A stretch of DNA of 12,039 nt, from contig MNYO01000125.1 in the NCBI GenBank assembly GCA_001873165.1, positions 1-12,039 on the forward strand, written 5' to 3'. Positions within the stretch are counted from its first letter, which is position 1. Each line of letters begins with the position of its first letter. The position numbers were made by a program, and so were the translations under genes. A model generated the notes under the pieces. It had not been told where the DNA came from. It saw only the letters and a program-made list of their open reading frames with translations, and made no database searches. Shown here piece after piece: positions 1-7,822 of the stretch. Origin of the DNA: Candidatus Gracilibacteria bacterium CG2_30_37_12 (GTDB lineage Bacteria > Patescibacteriota > Gracilibacteria > BD1-5 > UBA2023).

Positions 1-92
1 GGAAATTGCCTGAAATTCGCTATCCCCGTAGCAAGCTAACGGGGTATTACGCGAATTTCTCGCTACACTACGCTTGACGACCGGCAATTTCT
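1..92. repeat. Nested palindromic repeat
   Basis: Three sets of inverted arms are visible. GGAAATTGCC (1-10) matches GGCAATTTCT (83-92) in reverse complement, apart from the last base. GAAATTCGC (12-20) matches GCGAATTTC (51-59) perfectly. Inside these, CCCCGTAGC (24-32) pairs with GCTAACGGGG (35-44) with one bulged A. The shape is that of a dispersed palindromic element (REP or small MITE). I see no coding sequence. The element runs to the window edge and may continue to the left. Confidence 0.7.
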
Positions 93-118
93 AAAAAGTA
101 GTTAGAGTAGGAAGAGTG

Positions 119-156
119 GAATCCCACGCCGCAAGCAGCGGGGTATAAGAATTTAA
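119..156. repeat. Second, related hairpin repeat
   Basis: An imperfect hairpin with stem halves CCCACGC and GCGGGG around a GCAAGC centre. It shares the layout ATCCC...GCAAGC...GGGGTAT, followed by GAATTT, with the hairpin at 22-59. The two look like diverged copies of one palindromic unit. No gene overlaps it. Confidence 0.55.
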
Positions 157-180
157 TAATATACTACTGTCTTGTTTTTA

Positions 181-208
181 TAATCTAGAAAATATATCCT
201 CTAGATTA
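181..208 (-). terminator. Hairpin downstream of the leftmost gene
   Basis: A perfect 9-bp stem (TAATCTAGA / TCTAGATTA) with a 10-nt loop lies about 20 nt beyond the stop codon of the minus-strand gene ending at 229. The sequence after the hairpin on the minus strand is TAAAAACAAG, with no clean U-tract, so intrinsic termination is plausible but not established. Confidence 0.35.
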
Positions 209-228
209 TTGAGAATAAATGAGTATAT

Positions 229-867
229 TTAGCCTTTTATCAAAAACTTCGTCACATCTATAAACATCGCGATTTTTTGTTCGAGGAGAACGATGCTGGA
301 GGTGAGTTCTATTTCCTTGGTTTTGAGAGGTTCCATAAGTAAAGCACTCTGTCCTTGATATTCAGATTTCTGAGATGCATCACGACTCAGTACTTCAAGT
401 TCGAGAACATGTTCTCTCGTTTTTCGAAGGAGTTCCGTCAGGTTGAAAATAACTCCTGATAAGAGAAAAAAAGAATGTTGGATTTTTTGAATACTTTCTT
501 CTTTTTTCGAATTCGTGAGCAATGTATCCGAGTTCAAAGTTCGTACGATGGAATCAAAATCAGAAGTGATAGATTGTAGTTCTTGTCCGATAGAATCTGG
601 TTGAAAAAAACGTTTTCAGAGAGTCATAATATGAGTATTTTCCCAGTCATAATCTATGAAATATTCGGATCAGAATGTCCCATTACAAAGGGTGACAATA
701 TCTTGAGTAAGATCCTTGCTAGTGATATGAAAACCACGAAAAAAACGAGTTTCAAAAGGACGAATAGTTACAACGAAATTATCTTGTAATAATGCAAGAA
801 AACCAGAATCTACTCGGTGTAGCAAGAGAATATCGGGAATCTCTGTTGGTATAAAAATTTCAAGCAT
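229..867 (-). CDS. Hypothetical coiled-coil protein, 212 aa
   Basis: I do not recognise this family. Under the standard code it appears as two fragments. Reading UGA as glycine at residues 66 and 84 joins them into one frame from ATG at 867 to TAA at 229. The N-terminal half (about residues 1-85) begins MLEIFIPTEIPDILLL and has alternating hydrophobic and polar residues typical of a small soluble beta-containing domain. The C-terminal half (about 95-212) is largely helical and rich in Leu, Glu and Lys, for example LTELLRKTREHVLELEVLSR, consistent with a coiled coil. I see no signal peptide and no clear membrane segment. It lies in the same direction as the Tim44-like gene upstream but is separated by 260 nt holding a long inverted repeat, so it is probably transcribed separately. 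I could not find a convincing promoter. The gene model is fairly secure; the function is unknown. Confidence 0.75.
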
Positions 868-910
868 GATTTAATATGTAAGTAGATTCCAAGGAATATT
901 TCCCAAAGGT

Positions 911-1062
911 TTGTCATCCCGACTGTAGTAGAGGGATCTCTTTAGATTAAGTATTATGACGCTCTATTAAAAGAAATTACAGAACATGTTTTCCTTATCT
1001 AGAAGTATTTATTTCAAACGTTGCAGTTAAAAGGGATTCCTCCGCTATCGGTCGGAATGACA
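911..1062. repeat. Long imperfect inverted repeat (TGTCATYCCGAC type)
   Basis: The left arm, about 911-944, starts TTGTCATCCCGAC and includes GAGGGATCTCTTT. The right arm, about 1029-1062, is its imperfect reverse complement and ends GTCGGAATGACAA. About 84 nt of AT-rich sequence without an evident gene lie between them. Arms with the GTCATTCCGAC...GGAATC pattern are familiar as dispersed palindromic repeats in many bacterial genomes. The element fills most of the 868-1127 intergenic gap, in which I see no other gene or RNA. Confidence 0.65.
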
Positions 1063-1127
1063 AGACTCCCATTTTTTGTCTTTTATTGATTACGCAGTAT
1101 TAAAGTAGAAATTCTTTCATATTTCCT

Positions 1128-2081
1128 TTATGTATTGAGTTGTGTAATCTCAGATAGTACCCAATCAAATTTCCCCGTGGTAATATTGGATCGGCAGTAT
1201 TCACATTCTCCCGTCGTATCTACTTTGAGTGGGGCCCCACAATTTGGACATTTCTCAGAGAATACTGACTTTTCTGCATCGGTTTTAACTCAGGCATTTC
1301 GGACAAATCCCCATTTTTCATCCCAAGTGACAAACTGTTTGTTGTCTCCAGAAACATATTTCCCTGCTTCATCGACTACATAATCCTTGGCGGTGGCAAT
1401 TATATGGATATCGATTCTTTCGATATTGGCATCGAGCGATATATCGAGCGTGGTGACGTCATCGAGCGTCAATCCTTCAAGTTTGTTATAGGTTTTGCTT
1501 TGTCTATATTCTTCGAGTTGCATATTGAACCGACGAAGGACCGAATCGGTTACAAAAGCGCGAGCGAGATTCATATCTCATTTACACCATGCATTTTGGA
1601 TTTTGAAGAATGCTGTCGAAACACGATCTTCTAACATTCATTCATTGAAAGCAGGATCGATCGCTTTGATAGCAGTAATTTTTTCTGAAAGATTTGTCAC
1701 AGGAGCGACGGAAGGATTTGCTTTATGGTTACTGGAATTAGGAGGAACATAATAATTATCACCACTGAGTGGACTATCAAATAGACTATCTCGTCTTCCA
1801 TATCCTGATACGATGACAAATATAACTATCATTATGAAGATAAATATAATTACACCACTACTACTATTTCCTGTACTTCCCGTAGAAACATACCGAGTTC
1901 CACTCGAACCAAATGAAGGTGAGCCAAAGGAGAATGAAGAACTACTTCAAAAAGAAGAACTCGAACTCGATGATCGAAAACTTCGTCCTCCACCAGCTCG
2001 TGCATCTACTTGTGCGATACAATCCAAGAGAAAAAAGGAGACAAAAACAAAGAAAAAGAATCTCGTGATAAATAATCGCAT
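1128..2081 (-). CDS. Tim44-like domain membrane protein with C-terminal zinc ribbon, 317 aa
   Basis: Tim44-like bacterial proteins are thought to be membrane-associated adaptors; the exact role here is unknown. In order: a signal peptide (about 1-29, ending in VDARA), a Gly/Ser/Phe-rich stretch (30-75) starting GGGRSF as is usual for this family, a transmembrane helix (about 77-94), a variable linker, and a Tim44-like domain (about 150-265) with the pattern FFKIQNAWCKGD followed by MNLARAFVTDSVL. The C-terminus has a zinc ribbon with CPNC at 278-281 and CEYC at 293-296. UGA encodes Gly at residues 45, 148, 168 and 264; under the standard code the gene splits and the zinc ribbon is lost. The start is ATG at 2081, one codon after the TAA of the SPFH gene and in the same frame, so the two are almost certainly cotranscribed. 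The family call is secure; the function is inferred only from context. Confidence 0.88.
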
Positions 2082-2084
2082 ATT

Positions 2085-3107
2085 TTATATATTAGAAAGT
2101 ATATCTTTTTTCTTCGCATCAAAATCTGCCTGAGTAATAAGCCCTTTTTCTAGAAAAGATTTCAGTTTCAAAAGGGTATCTTCGGGAGATTCAACCAATT
2201 TCTGAGCAGGAGTTCCAAAAGTATTTGCCATCTGAGCACCCATTGCCATACCAACTCATGCATCCATCATATCTCCCATAACTCCACCAGATTCTGCAGC
2301 TTTATTTGCGATATTCAATTGCTCGATTTTTGTATAATTTGTCATAGCTTCTGCATCGATATTTTTTGTCTTATTAATTGCTACAACGTCCGCTCATTTA
2401 CTGGTAATACGATCGATAAATCCTTGTGTCTTCTCTGTAAAATTCGTATCTTCTATACGAAAATCAGAGAGAGTGAGTCCAAGTTTCGCGAAATCTTCTT
2501 TGGTCGCTTCCAAAAGTTCTTTTGCAATGGATATCGCGTGCTTATCAATCTCATTGTAACTAATAGATTTTTGTGCCAAAATCGAAGAAATAGTTCCGAT
2601 AATACGATCTACGATGATAGAGCGAATATCATTTACTGCAACGGTATCACGATTTGCAACATAATTTACCCAGAAATTTTCTATATCCGTGATACGAAAG
2701 GTAAAGTTCCCAAAAGTACGAAGCTCCACAGGGAAATCGTATACAGGATCGATATAAGTAATCGCATTGGGAGTCCCCCACTTGAGATTGGTAATCTCAT
2801 TCGTTTTCAGAAAATAAATCTGTCCCTTATTATGAGTTTCAAATCCGCTCATGAAGTTTTTAAGCGAAGACACAAACGGAGTATTGCTCGTTTCGAGTGT
2901 CCATTTTCCCGATTCTGTTTGAATTGCCTCGATTTTTCCGTTATGTACGAAAATAGCTGCAAGACCCGGATCCACCATAAGACTGGATTTATTCTTGATC
3001 TCATCGAGATTCTGATCCCATTTTTTTACGAGAAGTTCTGGAGATGGATTATCCCATCGGATAATGTCTATAAATTGGTCACTGAAAAGATTACTGAGAA
3101 GTCACAT
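2085..3107 (-). CDS. SPFH-domain protein with C-terminal SHOCT motif, 340 aa
   Basis: SPFH (stomatin/prohibitin/flotillin-like) proteins assemble on membranes. This one resembles the soluble YdjI-like branch associated with membrane-stress operons. It starts with Met-Gly (UGA) and then LLSNLFSDQFIDIIRW, matching the family's usual MGLF...QFID(V/I)IEW beginning. The SPFH core spans about residues 15-235 and includes PGLAAIFVHNGK and RTFGNFTFRI. A Gly/Met-rich linker (about 270-300) leads to a SHOCT motif at about 310-338 with the pattern LLKLKSFLEKGLI then DFDAKKKDIL. UGA encodes Gly 2, 238 and 284. Without recoding, the start is missed and the SHOCT tail is cut off. The gene lies 32 nt downstream of the DUF350-like gene and directly before the Tim44-like gene, so the three form an operon. 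I infer membrane-stress or membrane-organisation work. Confidence 0.88.
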
Positions 3108-3139
3108 AAAGAAGAAAGATAAGAAATAAGAATATTGTT

Positions 3140-3583
3140 TTAATACGAATAGAGTGAAACACTGATTATAATTGCCATAGCGATGAGAAATCCTTCGATA
3201 ATAATACCGAGAGATTCATTATTTTCTGTTATAATTTCCTTCTCAAATGGCATAACCTTAGAGAAAATATAGAGTGATAATTGGAATAATACAATACCAG
3301 TCAGCCCAAATACGATAATATCAACGAGGGAAGTTATATATTTATCGAGTGAGAAAACATAGTCATATGCCACTCCGAGGAAATATATAAGCATCCCCAT
3401 CATAATCCCCTGCCCGAGAAGCTGCCCACGGATGATATATCCGAGAGCTTTCTTTTGAGTTTTAAATATCTCATTTCTCACATCAAATGGAGTAATCTTC
3501 TCAAAAAGATAGAGATTGAGGAAAAAAAGTCCAACCGCCAGCAAAACATAACTCATACCAAAAAGTATAATATAGAGACTCAT
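3140..3583 (-). CDS. DUF350-like (YjfL-type) four-helix membrane protein, 147 aa
   Basis: A small integral membrane protein with four predicted transmembrane segments, at about residues 4-27, 50-73, 84-108 and 126-146. They are arranged as two similar halves: an FEKITPF motif after helix 1 corresponds to FSKVMPFEKEI after helix 3, as expected for a DUF350-type internal duplication. In other bacteria such proteins occur with PspA-like, SPFH or YjfK-like stress genes, which fits the SPFH and Tim44-like genes immediately downstream. It contains no UGA glycine codon, unlike every other gene here. The start at ATG 3583 lies about 34 nt downstream of the -10 box of a good promoter (TTGCAA-17-TATACT). 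Function is unknown; the topology is clear and the DUF350 assignment is probable. Confidence 0.72.
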   Translation of the reverse strand: MSLYIILFGMSYVLLAVGLFFLNLYLFEKITPFDVRNEIFKTQKKALGYIIRGQLLGQGIMMGMLIYFLGVAYDYVFSLDKYITSLVDIIVFGLTGIVLFQLSLYIFSKVMPFEKEIITENNESLGIIIEGFLIAMAIIISVSLYSY

Positions 3584-3616
3584 AAAGATAGAAGCTTATA
3601 AAATAAGAACATTCGA

Positions 3617-3645
3617 AGTATAATGAAAAGTGCTGATTTTTGCAA
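3617..3645 (-). promoter_or_regulatory. Sigma-70-like promoter of the DUF350/SPFH/Tim44 operon
   Basis: On the minus strand, TTGCAA (3645-3640) is separated by 17 bp from TATACT (3622-3617). The ATG of the first gene at 3583 lies a short leader downstream. The spacing and both hexamers are close to the sigma-70 consensus. Confidence 0.65.
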
Positions 3646-3691
3646 AAGTTTTCATTTTCCGATAAAAATCCATTCAAATACCAACATTTTT

Positions 3692-3718
3692 TTGCAAATA
3701 TTCGAAAACTAATATACT
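3692..3718 (+). promoter_or_regulatory. Promoter of the lgt-like operon, 15-bp spacer
   Basis: TTGCAA (3692-3697) is followed after 15 bp by TATACT (3713-3718), about 55 nt before the ATG at 3773. The spacer AATATTCGAAAACTA resembles those at 6635-6661 and 8922-8948. It is divergent from the promoter at 3617-3645; together they fill the 3584-3772 gap, in which I see no gene. Confidence 0.55.
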
Positions 3719-3772
3719 CCATATCGTACGCAATAAAAAGCTCCGTGGCCATTATCATCTACAATACAAAAT

Positions 3773-4516
3773 ATGTTTACTGATTTTTCCTACTGGCATA
3801 TAAAAATCTTTTACGATCTTACTGGATATTTTACAGCGTTTTTTGTGACCTGGTTTTTTTATAAAAAGGTTATTCGAAAAGAAGAACTTCCTAATCCATT
3901 TACGGATAGAAATCAAAAAATCGAATATTATCTCTTCGTCATAGCTGGAGCGATGATTGGCGGCATTATTATTTCCACTTTTGATGGAGCGATGATTCTT
4001 GGAAGGAATCCAGAATCAGGAATCCTCCTCTCAAAATCAATCGCCTGAGCTCTTTTTGGAGGGATTATAACCGCTGAGCTTTTCAAATATTTTCATCATA
4101 TCAAAACACCGACGGGGATACTTTTCCTCCCAGGAATTGTCCTCGGTGTATTTATCGGTCGACTTGGAGCGATTGCAACAGGCATTCGTGACTTTACCTA
4201 CGGACTCCCAACCAATCTCCCGTGGGCGATGAACTTCTGAGATGGAATACCGATACATCCAACCATGATTTACGAGATGATACTCCTCGCTTTGTTTTTT
4301 ATTATTTTCTGTTTCTGACTATACTCAAAAGCAAGAAAATGGTGGATACGAAATGGGTTTTATGTATTCATCATCATCTATTTCACCTACCGATTCCTCG
4401 TTGGTTTCATACAACCTTACAGTCAATGGTGGCTGGGATTATCAACCTATCAAATCATAGCGATACCGATGGTGGTATATGGAATCGCAATGATACGAAA
4501 AAATAAGAATATATAA
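3773..4516 (+). CDS. lgt: Lgt-family prolipoprotein diacylglyceryl transferase-like protein, 247 aa
   Basis: Lgt moves diacylglycerol from phosphatidylglycerol to the lipobox cysteine of prolipoproteins in the cytoplasmic membrane. Seven hydrophobic segments are visible, at about residues 12-30, 53-71, 90-107, 115-137, 166-183, 196-214 and 226-241. The central Lgt signature is present: GRLG (129-132, with the key Arg), then YGLPTNLPWAMNFGDGIP and HPTMIYE (162-168). A late Arg (TYRFLVGF, Arg 207) may match the family's C-terminal Arg. UGA encodes Gly 92, 156 and 182; Gly 156 lies in the conserved FGDG. It differs from classical Lgt: the Asn after GR(I/L)G is Ala here (GRLGAIATG), and the protein is somewhat short. 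It may therefore be a divergent Lgt or a relative with another acceptor. It starts a cluster with short gaps to two small membrane proteins and a radical SAM enzyme. The start ATG has no Shine-Dalgarno site. Confidence 0.8.
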
Positions 4517-4547
4517 AAGTAAGTTTTATAATTTCATCTCTCGTTCC

Positions 4548-4871
4548 ATGAGTTTCATCCTCTTTGCCATCATTATTTTCATCGGTTTTTGGACAACCTG
4601 TGGAGGTATGTTAGTGTCTTTTGATGCGGCTTATAGCATAATAGGAACATTTCTTATTTTAAGCTGATTCTGAGTAATGATTACAGGAGTTATCGGATTC
4701 ATAAAAACTGTCCTACAATTATTTTCAGATTCTACGAATGTTTGGTCCCTTTCCTTCATGGAAAGTTACAAGGAATATTATGGATGATATATTTTAGAGA
4801 TACTGATTACAGCCATCGTAATGGCAATTTTTATCTACCTCATGAATATCTGGACGAAAAAGAAAAAATAA
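4548..4871 (+). CDS. Small membrane protein with TCGG motif, 107 aa (first of a pair)
   Basis: I do not recognise a family. The frame is only open with UGA as glycine (residues 40, 42 and 80). Three hydrophobic segments are visible: an N-terminal one (about 3-17), one at about 31-55 and one at about 82-101, followed by a lysine-rich tail (WTKKKK). Just after the first segment comes WTTCGGMLVSFD, closely matching ITCGGNLMLID in the next gene, so the two are probably tandem paralogues. The cysteine sits where a lipobox would be, but Thr at -1 does not fit the usual Gly/Ala/Ser. It lies 31 nt after the Lgt-like gene and 33 nt before its paralogue, consistent with one transcript. The leader just upstream is pyrimidine-rich. 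The reading frame is well supported; the function is unknown. Confidence 0.7.
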
Positions 4872-4904
4872 TCTTAGCTATATTACTCTCTTACTTTTTC
4901 TCTT

Positions 4905-5213
4905 ATGAATTTCTTAAAAATAATCTGAAAAATAATTCTCGTTCTCATTATCACAGTCATCGGTGCAGGGATTACTTGTGGAGGTAATTTGATGCTAATT
5001 GATACTGGATGGAGAATGTCTGATAATACCTGGATAGGTATCTGGATAGGAGAAGTATTCATCTCTTTTTTTATTGGTCTTTATTATGTCTTCTTGAGAG
5101 AAGAAGATATTCCAGAAAATATTCCCAAATCGAAACAAAATAAGCATACATCAGAAAAAGATAAAGATATCGAAACAAAAGACACAGAACTCGAGAAAAT
5201 GAGTAATTTTTAA
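4905..5213 (+). CDS. Small membrane protein with TCGG motif, 102 aa (second of a pair)
   Basis: Starts MNFLKII-Gly(UGA, residue 8)-KIILVLIITVIGAG and has a strong N-terminal hydrophobic segment (about 9-23), then ITCGGNLMLIDTGW, the motif shared with the preceding gene. A second membrane segment lies at about 43-64 (IGIWIGEVFISFFIGLYYVF). The tail from about residue 65 is highly charged, rich in Lys, Glu and Asp, and probably cytoplasmic and disordered. Starting at a later Met would lose the first helix and the TCGG motif, so I chose ATG at 4905 and read through the UGA. It is 22 nt upstream of the radical SAM gene. The function is unknown; relationship to the previous gene rests on the motif and similar topology. 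Confidence 0.7.
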
Positions 5214-5235
5214 TTTCTAAATCCCCCCCTATTTT

Positions 5236-6624
5236 ATGGCTTTCTACTCAAAAGAATACGATCTCTTCCTCGGTGTTACCGAGTCATTTTGTCACCTCTG
5301 TAGGAATAAAGATCGGCTTGTTTCTGCTCATATGGTCACTCATGGCAAAGAAGTATGGCTTCGGAAGTTCTGTCTCGACTGTGGAGAATCCTGGGCGATG
5401 ATTTCCCATGATTATGAATACTACAAAAAATGTAATGATTATCTGAAAAAGCCCGATCTTCCAGAATGTAGTTTGACTCCCATCAAACGTGGTTGTCCAT
5501 TTGATTGTGGAGTTTGTCCGCAACATCAGAATCATCCTTGTCTGGCACTTTTCAATATCATCGATGAGTGCAATATGAAGTGCAATATCTGCTATCATAA
5601 CTCGGAACCAGGAAGTGGGAATTATCGAAGTATGGACGATGTGAAGAAAATGAATGAAACTCTTCTGAAAGTAGAATCTGCTCCGGATTTGATCCAAGTT
5701 ACTGGGGGAGAACCAAGTATTCATCCACAAATCATCGAGATCTTGAAGTATCTAAAATCTGGACCCGTACGACATCTGATGATGAATACCAATGGGATTC
5801 GGATTTCTGAGGATGAGAGTTTTGTCAAAGAACTCAAAGGAATTGGAAAGGGATTTGAAATCTATTTGCAATTTGATTCCTTGGAAGAAACTGCCCTCAA
5901 ACGACTCAGAAATGCCAATGTAAAACGTATTCGAGAACAAGCTCTTGCTATGCTCGACAAATACAATATATCCACCACGCTCGTCTGTGTTATAGAAAAA
6001 TGACTCAATGATGATGAGATACCAAAACTCATAGAATACGCAACGAAATGGAAATGTGTCCGAGGAATTGTATTTCAACCCATTCAGGATGTTGGACGCA
6101 ATATGTCCACTGGTGATTTTCGTATCAGTCTTTCAGAGATACGAGAGAAAATCATCACAGATCAAAATACCGCTTTTACCGAAGCTGATATGATCCCACT
6201 TCCTTGTGATCCACATAAGATTTGTGTGGGATATGCCATCAAACATGATGGGAAAATATTGCCAGTAACCGGGAAAATCCCACGCGAGATGATCACCGAA
6301 CAAAAAGGAACTATCGCATTTGAACAGGATAGAAACTTCATAAATACGGTTATAGATACCGTTTCACTTGATACCGCATTTGGAGAAAATATCATCAATA
6401 AAGAGAGTGTGAAACGAAAACTTTTTTTTTGTTGGCCAGAATTTCTCGCACCAGAAAATATGGATTATGAGAATGTTTTTCGTATCGTTATTATGGAATT
6501 CTCGGATATATATAATTTCGATACGACAAATATTAAACGGGAGTGTAATTTTATGATAGAGCCCGAACTCGCAATCCCCTTTTCTACTTACAATATGGAA
6601 CTCACAAGATCTTGTGGAAAGTAG
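5236..6624 (+). CDS. Radical SAM enzyme, Tes-like (tetraether lipid synthase family), 462 aa
   Basis: The radical SAM core has CNMKCNIC (Cys 112, 116, 119) binding the catalytic [4Fe-4S] cluster, preceded by LALFNIIDE, and GGEP at 157-160. The N-terminal part is cysteine-rich: CHLC (19-22), CLDC (46-49) and CPFDCGVCPQH (from 87) with Cys 102. This is the arrangement of auxiliary cluster and rubredoxin-like sites in the MJ0619/Tes group. After the core, ADMIPLPCDPHKICVGYA (Cys 324, 330) and CNFMIEPELAIPF also match that group, although the usual FCAYN reads FSTYN. Tes joins lipid tails by radical carbon-carbon bonds; a membrane-lipid substrate is an inference here. UGA encodes Gly 256 (VIEKGLNDDEI), so the standard code splits the gene in mid-barrel. 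It is last in the cluster with the Lgt-like gene and ends in TAG. Radical SAM is certain; the Tes subfamily is probable. Confidence 0.88.
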
Positions 6625-6634
6625 GACATTTTTT

Positions 6635-6661
6635 TTGCAAATATCTGAAAAATCATATACT
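6635..6661 (+). promoter_or_regulatory. Promoter of the PH-like membrane protein gene, 15-bp spacer
   Basis: TTGCAA (6635-6640), 15-bp spacer ATATCTGAAAAATCA, TATACT (6656-6661). The ATG at 6692 is about 30 nt downstream. A run of T residues precedes the -35 box and lies just beyond the radical SAM stop codon. Confidence 0.6.
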
Positions 6662-6691
6662 TTTTTCATACTCCATTACTCCCCCTCTCCT

Positions 6692-7744
6692 ATGTTCATC
6701 AATTTTAGCAGTATCATATCTTGGATGTTCAAATCCTTCGATATCAGTGGTGATACGAAGCTTCTCGAGAAACTCGAAAAAGACGGAGATCGTTTCGTTA
6801 TGATTATCAAAAAACACTGGATATACTCGATTATCATCTCTTGGCGGATATTTTTTGTGATTCTCATCGCCTGTGTGAATGTCTATCTCCTTGCGTTTTG
6901 ACAAATAAATCCCGATACCATAACCATTTCCATCGCGACACTTCTGAGTTTAAATGTCATCTGGTGGCTCATAATCGTCGCTATATATATCGGGCGTTTT
7001 CGTCGAATTCAGGGGAATAAACCCTATGTGGAAGATATCTATTTTGCGATTGCAAAGAGTAAACATTCTGATGAGGCATTTGTGAATTTCTTCAATCAGA
7101 CGATTCTTCTTTTGATTCTCCTCTTTATCATCACGATTTTCACCCTTTTCACGAGCATCACCAGTATATTCCTCTCCAGTGGTTCCCATTTTTCTTTTGG
7201 TATTATCAATGCCTTTCTCCTCATCATCCAACTCGGACTTTTCTATGGGTATCTGAACGCTATGATCAATCAAGAGATGGATTTCAAGGTAGTGGTGCCC
7301 GGGCAGATTCTCTTCTATAACCAGCGATGAGTATTCGGAGATTCCCAATCTATGAATGCAGACAAGATAAAAACTATCAACGCAACGCATCCATGACTTT
7401 TCAGTTCTTTTATCAACTATGGAAATATCATCGTTCTGACGGAATGAGACCAGGGCTGGAATGGGCAGATGGATATGGATTATATCTGAGATCCCATGGG
7501 AACTGTAAAAGAGATACAGAGAGTATTGGCAAAAGATTTCAGTGGCATGGAACAGGATGTAAATCTCCTCCTCCAGAAGTTCAGTGCCCAAATAGGGATT
7601 GAGAATATAGATACCCCAGAGAATAAAGAACGTCTCCGAGAATTTGTAAAGAATAACGATTCGCTCTTACAAGAAATCTTCAAGAATGGCGACGTGGAAA
7701 CAAAACAGGAAGTACGAGAACTTTATATTCTGTTACAAGAGTAA
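6692..7744 (+). CDS. Four-helix membrane protein with bacterial PH-like domain, 350 aa
   Basis: Five UGA glycines (residues 70, 213, 235, 252 and 266) interrupt this gene under the standard code. In order: a short N-terminal cytoplasmic part with a charged stretch (LLEKLEKDGD), two membrane helices (about 43-68 and 76-101), a loop containing YVEDIYFAIAKSK, two more helices (about 137-162 and 168-191), then a soluble domain (about 199-280) and a helical, acidic C-terminal tail. The soluble part, with ILFYNQRGVFG, DKIKTINATHPGLF and INYGNIIVLTEG, has the pattern of bacterial PH (bPH2/YdbT-like) domains. The start is ATG 6692 because the upstream in-frame Met codons overlap the radical SAM gene and the promoter. 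It has its own promoter and converges on the duplicated-domain gene. The biochemical role is unknown; membrane-associated scaffolding is an inference. The PH-like call is probable, not certain. Confidence 0.8.
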
Positions 7745-7758
7745 AAACTCCCCCTTAA

Positions 7759-7775
7759 TCCCCATCCGAAGGGGA
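7759..7775. terminator. Short GC-rich hairpin between convergent genes
   Basis: TCCCC (7759-7763) pairs with GGGGA (7771-7775) around a 7-nt loop, in the 78-nt gap between the PH-like gene (ends 7744) and the minus-strand gene (ends 7823). The position suits a bidirectional terminator, but there is no T-tract on either side. It may be only a repeat remnant. Confidence 0.3.
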
Positions 7776-7822
7776 AACGAATAATCCCTGTTATTGCAAA
7801 AGATTTTATCCGCAGAAAAAAC

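Noticed and set aside
2319..3122. Plus-strand open frame of 267 codons
   Set aside because: It is antisense to the SPFH gene, whose minus-strand frame has clear SPFH and SHOCT motifs. The plus translation is cysteine- and isoleucine-rich without any motif.
3501..3758. Minus-strand frame upstream of the DUF350-like gene
   Set aside because: It overlaps the DUF350-like gene in another frame and covers both divergent promoters.
4548..5000. The two small membrane proteins as classical lipoproteins
   Set aside because: The residue before the cysteine is Thr rather than Gly, Ala or Ser, and further membrane segments follow. I kept only the weaker idea of a possible unusual acceptor.
6603..6616. 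Palindrome CACAAGATCTTGTG followed by T-run as radical SAM terminator
   Set aside because: It lies inside the coding sequence, only a 5-bp stem with a 4-nt loop is possible, and the T-run is more than 10 nt away next to the following promoter.
6950..7591. Minus-strand open frame of 213 codons
   Set aside because: It is antisense to the PH-like membrane protein gene, which has coherent helices, a promoter and a continuous table-25 frame. The minus translation is a low-complexity shadow.
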